Origin: Bacteroidales bacterium KHT7
GTDB lineage: Bacteria; Bacteroidota; Bacteroidia; Bacteroidales; Bacteroidaceae
Assembly (NCBI GenBank): GCA_900102385.1
Contig: FNBQ01000021.1
Span: 1-64,000, forward strand
Length of the DNA: 64,000 nucleotides
Reading direction: 5' to 3'
Below are positions 1 through 7,253 of this stretch, one piece after another (within the stretch, counting starts at the first letter, position 1; each line of letters begins with the position of its first letter). The translations under genes were made by a program, and so were the position numbers. The notes under the pieces are model-generated. The model saw only the letters and a list, made by a program, of their open reading frames with translations, was not told the DNA's origin and made no database searches.

Positions 1-171
1 TATCACGGAATCAAGGAGGAGTTTCTTCAAGAATACTTGAATGAATTCTGCTACAAATTCAACCGTAAATATTTCGGTGACAGGATGTTCGACCGATTAG
101 TTATCGCTGCCGTTTCGTATAAGCCTACGTTTGAGCACAAATTATATAACGGCAGGGCGAATTGCGGATAA
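1..171 (+). mobile_element. IS1595-family transposase, C-terminal fragment
   Basis: Frame 1 is open from the first base of the window to a TAA at 169-171 and encodes 56 residues. The peptide starts YHGIKEEFLQEYLNEFCYKF and continues with NRKYFGDRMFDRL. The pattern YHG-x5-LQ-x-YL-x-EF-x-Y-x-FNR is the hallmark of the C-terminal end of ISXO2-like/IS1595 DDE transposases. The rest of the element lies to the left, outside the window, so I cannot say whether it is intact. I did not find its terminal inverted repeat or a target duplication. The fragment runs antisense to the last 39 codons of the lipoprotein gene at 51-881, which suggests the insertion cut that gene. Recognition is from motif memory, not a search. 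Confidence 0.75.
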
Positions 172-881
172 TCATTTTCTTTAATTATTTCGTTTGTATC
201 AGTCAGTTTGAATTTTAGATTTTTACTAAATGGAATGTCAATCCAATAGCAATAATCTTCTTCATCAAAAATTGAATAAGGAATTGGACGGATAAGGATT
301 TTTCCAGAATCAATGCAGAATCCATATTCTGTACTTTCTGCCCAATATCTTGCACGGCAGTTCTCATCAAAACGTAATACTGCTCTTTCTACAATTTTTT
401 TAAGTTCTGGCGTAACAACCAGCGTAACTTCGTATACTTTATTACCTAAAACAATATAAGTGTAACAAATTTCATCGTATTGTCGATGGAAACTCCATGA
501 TGTGCATGTATATAAGAAACTTATAAATTCGTTACGTTTGTAATAGTTTACAGATATTTCTTCGACATATTCCCAATCCTTGTAGTTGGAGCACGTCGCC
601 GCTTTATGATTTGCTTCCGATACCAAGTTGAGTTTGTTAAGAAGAAAACTGCCGTCCTTTTTGAATGTCAAAAATTGTGATGTTTTGTTGGATATTGTGT
701 CGAGTTTAATTTTGGAACTTTTGTGAGTTTTACTCCAGTCAACAAAGGCTTCTATCTTTGATGATAGGGATTCTGTCTTTTGGGGAGCAGAAACCGTTCT
801 GTCAACATCTTTTATGCTTCTGTTTCTGCAACTTATCAGTAAAAGTGCAATCGTAAGAATGTATAAATAGTTTATTCTCAT
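51..881 (-). CDS. lipoprotein of unknown function, 3' end probably replaced by IS sequence
   Basis: A 276-residue reading frame that opens with a short positively charged stretch, a hydrophobic run and a lipobox-like LLIS-Cys18, so it is predicted to be an SPII lipoprotein. I recognise no domain. The body is rich in Lys, Tyr and Cys, with cysteines scattered through the middle third. The last 39 residues (about 238-276) are read from the strand opposite the IS1595 transposase tail, so they are very unlikely to belong to the original protein. The gene is best seen as truncated near residue 237, with a chimeric C-terminus. It sits 70 bp downstream of aspS on the same strand, beyond a good hairpin terminator, so it probably has its own promoter. 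Native function unknown. Confidence 0.6.
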   Translation of the reverse strand: MRINYLYILTIALLLISCRNRSIKDVDRTVSAPQKTESLSSKIEAFVDWSKTHKSSKIKLDTISNKTSQFLTFKKDGSFLLNKLNLVSEANHKAATCSNYKDWEYVEEISVNYYKRNEFISFLYTCTSWSFHRQYDEICYTYIVLGNKVYEVTLVVTPELKKIVERAVLRFDENCRARYWAESTEYGFCIDSGKILIRPIPYSIFDEEDYCYWIDIPFSKNLKFKLTDTNEIIKENDYPQFALPLYNLCSNVGLYETAAITNRSNILSPKYLRLNL

Positions 882-908
882 AAATGAATATTTTCAAAGA
901 AATCAAAA

Positions 909-940
909 GAATCTCCCAACAAAAGGATGTCGGGAGATTC
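909..940 (-). terminator. rho-independent terminator after aspS
   Basis: Perfect 9-bp stem GAATCTCCC (909-917) with GGGAGATTC (932-940). On the minus strand it is followed by a T-rich tract. It lies 11 bp past the aspS stop. Confidence 0.8.
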
Positions 941-951
941 CTGATATTTTA

Positions 952-2715
952 TTACTCGTTCTTCAGATTTAGGGCAAGCTGAAGTTCGTCGAGTTGCTTC
1001 TGGTCGATGAAGCCCGGAGCATCGAGCATTACATCGCGTCCGCTGTTGTTCTTAGGGAATGCGATGCAGTCGCGGATGCTGTCGAGACCTGCGAAGATGC
1101 TCACCCAACGGTCGAGACCGTAAGCCAGACCACCGTGAGGAGGCGCACCAAACTTGAATGCGTTCATCAAGAAGCCAAACTGCTCCTGAGCCTTTTCTGG
1201 AGTGAAGCCGAGAATCTCGAACATCTTAGCCTGCAATTCTTGGTCGTGGATACGGATTGAGCCACCGCCAACCTCGATACCGTTGCAGACCATATCGTAC
1301 GCATCGGCACGAACAGCAGCAGGGTCTGTGTCGAGCAACGGAATATCCTCGTCCTTTGGATGAGTGAATGGGTGGTGCATAGCCATCAAGCGGTTTTCCT
1401 CCTCGCTCCACTCGAACATTGGAAAGTCAACAACCCAAAGAAGAGCAAACTTGTTCTTGTCGCGAAGACCAAGGCGCTCACCCATCTCAAGACGGAGCTC
1501 GCAGAGTTGCTTGCGCACCTTCATTGTATCGTCGCCCGAAAGGATGAGAATCAAGTCACCCGGCTGAGCGTTCATCTGCTCCTTCAATCCTGCAAGAACC
1601 TCTGGAGTGTAGAACTTGTCTACCGATGACTTAACGCTGCCGTCTTCCTGAACGCGAGCGTAAACCAGACCCTTTGCGCCAATCTGAGGACGCTTAACGA
1701 AGTCGGTAAGCTGGTCGAGTTGCTTACGTGTGTAAGAAGCGCAACCCGTTGCGCAGATACCGCCGATGTAAGCAGCATCGTTGAATACGGCAAAGTCGCC
1801 CTTTCCTGCGAAGAAATCCTTCAACTCTACAAACTCCATGCCAAAACGCATATCTGGCTTGTCGCTACCGAAACGCTTCATTGCCTCAGCCCAAGGCATG
1901 CGCAAGAACGGCTCTGTAAGCTCAACGCCTCTGATAGTCTTGAACAAATGCTTTGCCATTCCCTCGAACAGGTTGATGATGTCGTCCTGCTCAACAAAGC
2001 TCATCTCGCAGTCAATCTGAGTAAACTCAGGCTGACGGTCTGCGCGAAGGTCCTCGTCGCGGAAGCACTTTACAATCTGGAAGTAGCGGTCCATGCCAGC
2101 AACCATCAAAAGTTGCTTCAATGTCTGAGGGCTCTGTGGAAGTGCGTAGAACTGTCCCGGATTCATGCGTGAAGGCACAACGAAGTCGCGTGCGCCCTCT
2201 GGCGTGCTACCGATAAGCATTGGAGTCTCAATCTCAAGGAAGCCTTTGCTGTCGAGATAACGGCGTACTTCCATCGTCATCTTGTGACGGAGTTCTATAT
2301 TTGCGCGTACATTTGAGCGGCGAAGGTCAAGATAGCGGTACTTCATTCTGATATCGTCGCCGCCGTCTGAGTTCTCCTCGATAGTGAAAGGAGGAGTGAG
2401 CGATTCGTTCAGGACATTCAGCTCTGATGCGATAATCTCTATCTCGCCTGTTGGAATCTTTGTGTTCTTGCTCTCACGTTCGTTTACTGTTCCTGAAATC
2501 TGAATAACGTATTCGCGACCAAGCTTGTTAGCCTTTTCGCACAACTCGGCATTCTTCTCCTCGTTGAACACGAGCTGAGTGATGCCGTAGCGGTCGCGTA
2601 GGTCAACAAACGTCATTCCTCCCATCTTGCGGGTTCTCTGCACCCAGCCCGCCAAGGTTACTGTTTTACCTGCGTCAGAGAGACGAAGCTCTCCACAAGT
2701 ATGTGTTCTATACAT
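952..2715 (-). CDS. aspS: aspartate--tRNA ligase
   Basis: Charges tRNA-Asp with aspartate in the cytoplasm. The 587 residues match the usual bacterial AspRS length. The N-terminal OB-fold anticodon-binding domain starts at [20 protein letters not shown], with the typical [19 protein letters not shown] segment. The class II core carries motif 2 ([20 protein letters not shown]) and the C-terminal motif 3 (AYGLDR). Between them lies the bacterial GAD insertion, with VYARVQEDG and the KFYTPEVL stretch. The start codon at 2715 gives the canonical N-terminus. It appears to be transcribed alone, with a hairpin terminator directly downstream. Whether it is discriminating or also acts on tRNA-Asn cannot be decided here. 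Confidence 0.97.
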   Translation of the reverse strand: MYRTHTCGELRLSDAGKTVTLAGWVQRTRKMGGMTFVDLRDRYGITQLVFNEEKNAELCEKANKLGREYVIQISGTVNERESKNTKIPTGEIEIIASELNVLNESLTPPFTIEENSDGGDDIRMKYRYLDLRRSNVRANIELRHKMTMEVRRYLDSKGFLEIETPMLIGSTPEGARDFVVPSRMNPGQFYALPQSPQTLKQLLMVAGMDRYFQIVKCFRDEDLRADRQPEFTQIDCEMSFVEQDDIINLFEGMAKHLFKTIRGVELTEPFLRMPWAEAMKRFGSDKPDMRFGMEFVELKDFFAGKGDFAVFNDAAYIGGICATGCASYTRKQLDQLTDFVKRPQIGAKGLVYARVQEDGSVKSSVDKFYTPEVLAGLKEQMNAQPGDLILILSGDDTMKVRKQLCELRLEMGERLGLRDKNKFALLWVVDFPMFEWSEEENRLMAMHHPFTHPKDEDIPLLDTDPAAVRADAYDMVCNGIEVGGGSIRIHDQELQAKMFEILGFTPEKAQEQFGFLMNAFKFGAPPHGGLAYGLDRWVSIFAGLDSIRDCIAFPKNNSGRDVMLDAPGFIDQKQLDELQLALNLKNE

Positions 2716-2743
2716 CTTTTATATATTTAGTTTTTTTTATATT

Positions 2744-4513
2744 CTACTTTGATAGAATAGCGCGCGCATGATAGCTTGGCGCCTGTCCGAACCACTTGAG
2801 GTTGCGGTATGCAAGCGTTGTGCTGTAATTGTTTGGGTTATAGAAGAATGCGCGTCCTTTGTTTGATGCTGTCGATGTCCAATAGTTGTAATACTCGTGC
2901 TTTGTTCCGTTTTCGCTATAGCCGAATAGCGTTGCATCCGACAAAGCCTGAAGCGAGTACGAGAGGTCGGAAATTACATCCTTAGTCATGCAGCTCAACT
3001 CTCCCACCGATGGCAGATACCATTGTCCCTTATCCTGTGGACGGTCTTTAGGAGCGTAGTTGTGAGCCAAGCAAGCCTGCTCGTATATTGTGTAATCGCC
3101 CATCTGCTTGCAATAGTTAAACAGACTCTCGGTGTTGTCTCGTCCACATATATCGGTTGTAGTACCTACAACATTATCGAGTTCTTCAGCCACGTCGTTT
3201 TCGCTTCCGCACCAAAGGAATTCTGTGTTGCCGCTGGCATTTGCAAGGTCTTCGAGTGCGATTATTCGGCAATGAGGACCGTATGTGAGTGTTGGGTCGA
3301 TAGGACCATCCTTAGTCATGGAAAGTGCAAAGACGATGCCCACAGGGAAGTGCGCCTCTTCGGATATCGAGCCGTCGCGGTTGTAGAAATATCCCACTTT
3401 GTAGCGAGGCTGCTGCTTCATTTTAACCTTTGCCCAGCCGTCGGATGTTCCGATAAACTTGCCCGCCAGGCGGATGTTTGAACTTTCGGCATAAGAGCCT
3501 TCGTAGAATTGCACATCTTCGGTTCCAGGGTTGTTCATTAGCAGAAAGTCGATGGATTTTCTGTCCATATCAGGGAAGAACACGATGTCTACGTCACCGT
3601 AGTTTGTGTTGGCATCATCGGCACCATTGGTTGTGAAAATCAAATCCTTCGTTTCGGTATATTCCATTTCAGGATTCGAAGCTCCCGACGATGGATTAAC
3701 ATCAATCGGATCTTCGTCCATGTTGTAGAGAGCCTTAACCTTCTGATTCAGAACCGTAACCTGTGCATTCTTTAGGTTGATGCGCTTATTGTTAGAATCG
3801 TAGAAACGGAATGTTCCGATAGATACCAGCGGATAGAAACGGTCGTCGGAATTGTTCGGGTCGAGCTTCTGCAACTTGCCCGTTATTTTGTTGTATCTTC
3901 CAAGATAATACTGGTCGTACCAATCATCGTAAACGACGCTGTATCTCAGCGAACGCATATACATCAGCTCGTTTGTAAACTTTCCGTCTTTGCTGAATGA
4001 GCCGTTCTGCCCTGAGATATCGAGTTTCAGAATTGTCTGATGTGCCGTATTGATAGCCTCGTACTCGTTTTCGCGACCTACGGCAAGCATGTCGCCGTAC
4101 TTGTTTCGGCACTTGAAATCGTGAGGATAGAACATTCTCACCTCGTCGTTCACCTTGGCATGAACATATCCGCTGCAATGCGCATACTTGTCGTTCTGCG
4201 GATTGTTGTCGATTACGAGCGTATCGTGCGAATATCCGTAGTAGCGATGGTCGTACGACACATCCTTGACCATTATGCGGTTGCCTCTCTCCCAATAGAA
4301 GTCTGGCTTTTTCGCCTTGATTCCGTACATAAGTCCAATACGCGTGTCTTTCACATCCTCCTCTTCCGAGCCGCCGAAACTCATATCGAGGAAAATCTTG
4401 TCAAGACCATTCTGCTGGTTTTCGTTTTTCTGTTCGGTATCAATGTCGAGTTGCGAGCACGACTGAGTCATGATGCAACATGCAGCAAGGGCATAAACAA
4501 AAAATTTCTTCAT
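2744..4513 (-). CDS. fimbrillin-like lipoprotein with a C-terminal DUF1566-like region
   Basis: Predicted outer-surface lipoprotein of 589 residues from the MKKFF start at 4513. The frame is open further upstream, but that part overlaps the small gene at 4518-4706. The signal peptide ends in TQS-Cys19, a lipobox. The middle has the charged, beta-rich look of Bacteroidales fimbrillin/Mfa-like proteins. The last 130 residues contain GQWYLPSVGEL and YYNYWTSTAS, which resemble the WYLPS...YWSST signature of DUF1566/fibrobacter-paralog domains seen at the C-termini of such lipoproteins. It lies 4 bp after a small conserved-looking peptide gene and is probably translationally coupled to it. No adhesin partners (minor fimbrillins, anchors) are nearby, so it is more likely a stand-alone surface protein than a fimbrial major subunit. 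Exact family assignment is moderate. Confidence 0.7.
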   Translation of the reverse strand: MKKFFVYALAACCIMTQSCSQLDIDTEQKNENQQNGLDKIFLDMSFGGSEEEDVKDTRIGLMYGIKAKKPDFYWERGNRIMVKDVSYDHRYYGYSHDTLVIDNNPQNDKYAHCSGYVHAKVNDEVRMFYPHDFKCRNKYGDMLAVGRENEYEAINTAHQTILKLDISGQNGSFSKDGKFTNELMYMRSLRYSVVYDDWYDQYYLGRYNKITGKLQKLDPNNSDDRFYPLVSIGTFRFYDSNNKRINLKNAQVTVLNQKVKALYNMDEDPIDVNPSSGASNPEMEYTETKDLIFTTNGADDANTNYGDVDIVFFPDMDRKSIDFLLMNNPGTEDVQFYEGSYAESSNIRLAGKFIGTSDGWAKVKMKQQPRYKVGYFYNRDGSISEEAHFPVGIVFALSMTKDGPIDPTLTYGPHCRIIALEDLANASGNTEFLWCGSENDVAEELDNVVGTTTDICGRDNTESLFNYCKQMGDYTIYEQACLAHNYAPKDRPQDKGQWYLPSVGELSCMTKDVISDLSYSLQALSDATLFGYSENGTKHEYYNYWTSTASNKGRAFFYNPNNYSTTLAYRNLKWFGQAPSYHARAILSK

Positions 4514-4517
4514 GATT

Positions 4518-4706
4518 CTAAAAACCAATTCGTTTTGGAGTTGAAGGTTTTGAGTTAAAAATCTTATCGCCGGAAATGCCCGGAACATTTCCGTTAATAG
4601 GATTGCTTGGTAGGTTTCCAGCATAGCCGTCGCTTGCAGCCATAAGCTTAGCCTCTGTTATAAGGCACAATGTGCAGCAAGTTGGTTTAGTATATTTTTT
4701 CTTCAT
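4518..4706 (-). CDS. small peptide of the KKxYxxP...LMAAS type
   Basis: A 62-residue peptide from MKKKYTKP at 4706 (an in-frame ATG two codons earlier at 4712 is also possible). It begins with the Lys-rich MKKKYTKPTCCTL and has LMAASDG at about residues 22-28. The rest is Gly/Asn/Pro-rich and has no membrane segment. Short proteins with an N-terminal KKxYxKP and a central L(M/L)A(A/T)S are very common in Bacteroidales, usually just before fimbrillin-like or other surface-protein genes. That pattern is family knowledge recalled from memory; no function is known to me. Here the stop is 4 bp from the lipoprotein start, and a TACCTTTG promoter element lies about 50 bp upstream. Three cysteines fall within the first 15 residues. 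Confidence 0.6.
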   Translation of the reverse strand: MKKKYTKPTCCTLCLITEAKLMAASDGYAGNLPSNPINGNVPGISGDKIFNSKPSTPKRIGF

Positions 4707-4756
4707 TTGCAAATTCTTAGTACTTCTAACCTATAGATTCACTTAAATACTGATTG

Positions 4757-4764
4757 CAAAGGTA
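4757..4764 (-). promoter_or_regulatory. -7 promoter element, small peptide/lipoprotein operon
   Basis: TACCTTTG on the minus strand matches the Bacteroidota -7 box TAnnTTTG. The leader to the ATG at 4706 would be about 45 nt. No clear -33 TTTG is visible. Confidence 0.5.
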
Positions 4765-4786
4765 GTAAATGTTTAGTAATTGAGCA

Positions 4787-5317
4787 CTATTTGTCAATAA
4801 TTTTTTGCATCAGAATTACATTTTCGTAAGTTTTATCTACTCTGAACCAGTCTTTTAATAGTCCGCTCTGCTCAAAACCGCACCTACTGAACAGTCGTCT
4901 GCTCGCGTCGTTGCTCTCAAGGCAATAGGCATAAAGCTGATGAATGTTCAGACGAACTTCTGCATATTCTGCGAGAAGTATAATTGACTTATATCCAAAG
5001 TTTTGAGCTCTGTTATCTGGAGAAACGAATATGCCTACTTCTGCCTTGTTGCTGTATCGGTCGTAACTCGAAAGACTGCACATTCCGATGATTTTTTTTG
5101 TCTGCAGATTCTCGATGGCGAGTTTAACTTCTCCGTCTGAATAGAAATCGCCGTTGTTGTTCATTATATAGTCGATGATGCTCTGTCGCGATACAGGCAC
5201 CGTCATGTCCGACGAATGCCACTCGGTGCTGTCGTTGCACCAGTTGTAGTACTCGTCGATGTCGGACAACTCGAGTGCTCTCAGTCTTATTGTATCGTCT
5301 TGGAGAAGTTTCTTCAT
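4787..5317 (-). CDS. GNAT-family N-acetyltransferase (RimJ/RimL-like)
   Basis: 176 residues with the layout of the Acetyltransf_3 (RimJ/RimL/SpeG) group. The N-terminus DTIRLRALELSDIDEYYNWCND is the usual start. The centre has AEVGIFVSPDNRAQNFGYKSI, where the acetyl-CoA pyrophosphate loop consensus Q/R-x-x-G-x-G/A appears as RAQNFGYK. The C-terminal LESNDASRRLFSRCGFEQSG is the standard motif B. The acceptor cannot be told from the sequence; ribosomal protein N-termini, polyamines and small amines are all possible. It is the last gene of the recR-membrane-membrane-GNAT group and overlaps the preceding gene by 4 bp (start at 5317, stop at 5314), which indicates translational coupling. Confidence 0.85.
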   Translation of the reverse strand: MKKLLQDDTIRLRALELSDIDEYYNWCNDSTEWHSSDMTVPVSRQSIIDYIMNNNGDFYSDGEVKLAIENLQTKKIIGMCSLSSYDRYSNKAEVGIFVSPDNRAQNFGYKSIILLAEYAEVRLNIHQLYAYCLESNDASRRLFSRCGFEQSGLLKDWFRVDKTYENVILMQKIIDK

Positions 5318-5721
5318 TTAGTTGTTAATTGTTTGTTAAATGATTTTTCCGTAGGCCAAATCAGAAGATAAAGTAATACTGTAAATAAAACACATAAATG
5401 TATTGATTGCGAAAGAGATACGTAATAAACAAACGTGACAATTGCAAAGGTAAAGTATAATATTAAGAATCGGCATCTCATGTATTTTTGCAGAGATTTT
5501 TCGTCCTTTATTTTGTTACGGACAAACTTCAGACTGAAAAATCTATAGCAAATGTACAATGATACTATCGTGAGCGCAATCGTTACAATTTTTGCGACAT
5601 TTACAACTGCCGAATTTGATATGTAAACAGGTCCAGACACGGCAATTGTGGCTATGCCGATTAGCAGAATAACGCTCCACGCAATTCGGAGTTTCCTCAC
5701 GTTTTCTTTGCAATCAACCAT
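5314..5721 (-). CDS. small four-helix membrane protein (paralogue of the next gene)
   Basis: 135 residues with about four hydrophobic segments (near residues 13-32, 37-60, 87-106 and 110-126) joined by short Lys/Arg-rich loops, so an inner-membrane protein. A CYRFFSLKFVRNKI segment after helix 2 corresponds to CYKFFDSKFARKAI in the gene at 5732-6136. Both proteins end in LxIWPTEKxF, so the two are tandem paralogues. I recognise no named family. The position between recR and a GNAT gene, with gaps of 10 bp and a 4-bp overlap, places it in the recR transcript, but no repair role is implied. Confidence 0.7.
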   Translation of the reverse strand: MVDCKENVRKLRIAWSVILLIGIATIAVSGPVYISNSAVVNVAKIVTIALTIVSLYICYRFFSLKFVRNKIKDEKSLQKYMRCRFLILYFTFAIVTFVYYVSLSQSIHLCVLFTVLLYLLIWPTEKSFNKQLTTK

Positions 5722-5731
5722 AGCAGTATTT

Positions 5732-6136
5732 TTACTTTTCTACTTTGTCAAAATCCTTTTCTGTAGGCCAGATTGTCAGAGAGAACAAAAGTAAAATTCC
5801 GATGCAGAAAAGAGATGATTGCGAACCAGTCATGGGATAGAATATGGAATTTACCATGATAGGTAAAAATAGCGTGCTTACACGAATCGCTAATAAGCCA
5901 GGGGTTCTTTCTCCAGCTTCTTCTATTGCCTTGCGCGCAAATTTTGAATCGAAGAATTTGTAGCAAATAGGAATTGCTGCAACTGTTACGGCTATACCTA
6001 TAATTTGCAGAATATACACGGTTGTTGCATCATCCAAACGCATGTCTTTTAATATGAACAATAGAATGACTGGGTAAATCCACGTGAATATCCACAACAT
6101 TCTTAATGCTCTTAATTTTGGTTTTAAATCATCCAT
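5732..6136 (-). CDS. small four-helix membrane protein (paralogue of the neighbouring gene)
   Basis: 134 residues, predicted to be an inner-membrane protein with about four helices. It starts MDDLKPKLRALRMLWIFTWIYP and ends LLLFSLTIWPTEKDFDKVEK. The ending, the CYKFFDSKFARKAI loop and the N-terminal K-LR-L-R-WxxxW pattern are shared with the protein at 5314-5721, which indicates a local duplication followed by strong divergence. The start is 12 bp after the recR stop. Function unknown. It could be one half of a heteromeric membrane complex with its paralogue, but this is inference. Confidence 0.7.
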   Translation of the reverse strand: MDDLKPKLRALRMLWIFTWIYPVILLFILKDMRLDDATTVYILQIIGIAVTVAAIPICYKFFDSKFARKAIEEAGERTPGLLAIRVSTLFLPIMVNSIFYPMTGSQSSLFCIGILLLFSLTIWPTEKDFDKVEK

Positions 6137-6148
6137 AAATTATTGTTA

Positions 6149-6766
6149 TTAAGTGTTTCCTGTAAATGTTGTTCGGTTTATGATAGAACGGCCGAGTGTA
6201 ACCTCATCGGTATATTCGAGTTCGTCGCCGATGCTTATTCCGCGCGCAAGAACGCTGATTTTCACCCCCATGTCGGCAAGTTTGCGGAAAATGTAGAAGT
6301 TTGTCGTGTCGCCCTCCATCGTTGAACTTAGGGCGAGAATCACCTCGCTCACCCCGCCTGCCTTTACGCGCTCAACAAGCGAGTCAATTTCAAGGTCGCT
6401 CGGTCCGATGCCGTCGATTGGCGAGATGACGCCTCCCAAAACGTGGTACAATCCGTGGAACTGCTGTGTGTTTTCGATACTCATTACGTTGCGTATATTT
6501 TCCACAACGCAGATGAGCGACTTGTCCCGACGGCTGTCTGAACAAATCTGGCACACATCGGTATCTGAAATGTTGTGGCACACTTTGCAGTATTTCACTT
6601 CGTGCTTCAGCGTTACGAGCGCGTTTGCAAAGTTGTCTACCGATTCGTTTTCTTGCCTTAGCATGTGCAAGACAAGTCGCAGAGCCGTTTTTCGACCTAT
6701 GCCGGGAAGACGCGAGAACTCGCCCACTGCCTTCTCCAAAAGTATTGACGGATATTGTTGTTCCAC
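6149..6766 (-). CDS. recR: recombination mediator protein RecR
   Basis: Works with RecO (and RecF) to load RecA on SSB-coated DNA at gaps. From the GTG at 6766 it has 205 residues, the normal length, beginning [23 protein letters not shown] with the helix-hairpin-helix. A four-cysteine zinc finger follows (CKVC...CQIC), then the TOPRIM domain ([16 protein letters not shown] and [16 protein letters not shown]). The frame stays open to a TTG at 6793, but a TATTTTTG -7 promoter box covers 6791-6798, so that TTG cannot be in the mRNA; the GTG is the better start. First gene of a group with two membrane proteins and a GNAT enzyme. Confidence 0.95.
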   Translation of the reverse strand: MEQQYPSILLEKAVGEFSRLPGIGRKTALRLVLHMLRQENESVDNFANALVTLKHEVKYCKVCHNISDTDVCQICSDSRRDKSLICVVENIRNVMSIENTQQFHGLYHVLGGVISPIDGIGPSDLEIDSLVERVKAGGVSEVILALSSTMEGDTTNFYIFRKLADMGVKISVLARGISIGDELEYTDEVTLGRSIINRTTFTGNT

Positions 6767-6790
6767 TTTGTTATTTGCTGTTTCGGTTTG

Positions 6791-6798
6791 CAAAAATA
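6791..6798 (-). promoter_or_regulatory. -7 promoter element of recR
   Basis: TATTTTTG on the minus strand. Transcription would start near 6785, about 20 nt before the GTG start at 6766. This decides the recR start codon. Confidence 0.55.
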
Positions 6799-6950
6799 GT
6801 AATAAATATGTCAGTTCGGCATAAATTCAATAATATTCTTACTTTTGTAGCGGACTGCATGCTGATTTTAAGGATTCTATTCTGTCTGTTGATTTGTATG
6901 TGCGGCTTATTTGCGGCTTGGATGTTGCAATGCAGAAGCTACCTTCCGGC

Positions 6951-7160
6951 TTGCATTAGTATACGCATCTCGAACCTTTCCCGAACCTTTCCCGAACCTT
7001 TCGGCTTGTTTTCCCGTACCTTCCCCGTAGCTACTCCGTTCCTACCCCGTAGCTACCACGTACCTTGAACGTTGCTTTTGGGGCTATTCTTTGTATAATG
7101 ATTCATTGTTTTGTATATTGTTGCAGAATGTTCTTTATGCCAAATTCGCATAAATAATTA
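6951..7160 (+). repeat. intergenic repeat element, copy 1
   Basis: The 487-bp gap between recR and the symporter holds no convincing gene. Two blocks are shared with a second copy at 36471-36660. The first is TATACGCATCTCGAACCTT, exact over 19 bp (6960-6978 and 36479-36497). The second is a 28-bp block at 7102-7129 matching 36576-36603 at most positions, with a core like TTGTATATTnTTnCAGAAT. Between the two blocks lies the 11-bp repeat array. The distance between anchors is 142 bp here and 97 bp in the other copy, a difference close to four 11-bp units. Outer boundaries are approximate. Confidence 0.7.
6968..7077 (+). repeat. degenerate 11-bp tandem repeat, about 10 units
   Basis: From 6968 the sequence divides without gaps into ten 11-mers: tctcgaacctt, tcccgaacctt (twice), tcggcttgttt, tcccgtacctt, ccccgtagcta, ctccgttccta, ccccgtagcta, ccacgtacctt, gaacgttgctt. 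The consensus is about TCCCGTACCTT. A unit of 11 is not a multiple of three, so this is not a protein repeat, and it is close to one helical turn. Confidence 0.8.
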
Positions 7161-7226
7161 AATGAATATTTTTTTTGAGTTGCCAGAAAAGAAAGGCTTT
7201 TTCGGACGAAAATAAAATAAAAGAAC

Positions 7227-7234
7227 TATCTTTG
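7227..7234 (+). promoter_or_regulatory. -7 promoter element of the symporter gene
   Basis: TATCTTTG followed by CACC, with the ATG 20 bp downstream at 7254. The -33 region is weak. Confidence 0.55.
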
Positions 7235-7253
7235 CACCTAAAAATGTAAAAAA

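Noticed and set aside
6625-7068. 147-codon plus-strand frame reaching through the 11-bp repeat array
   Set aside because: It starts inside recR antisense and its C-terminal pattern comes only from reading an 11-bp repeat in frame.
6968-7077. CRISPR-like array
   Set aside because: Units are 11 bp, contiguous and without spacers, and no cas genes are present.
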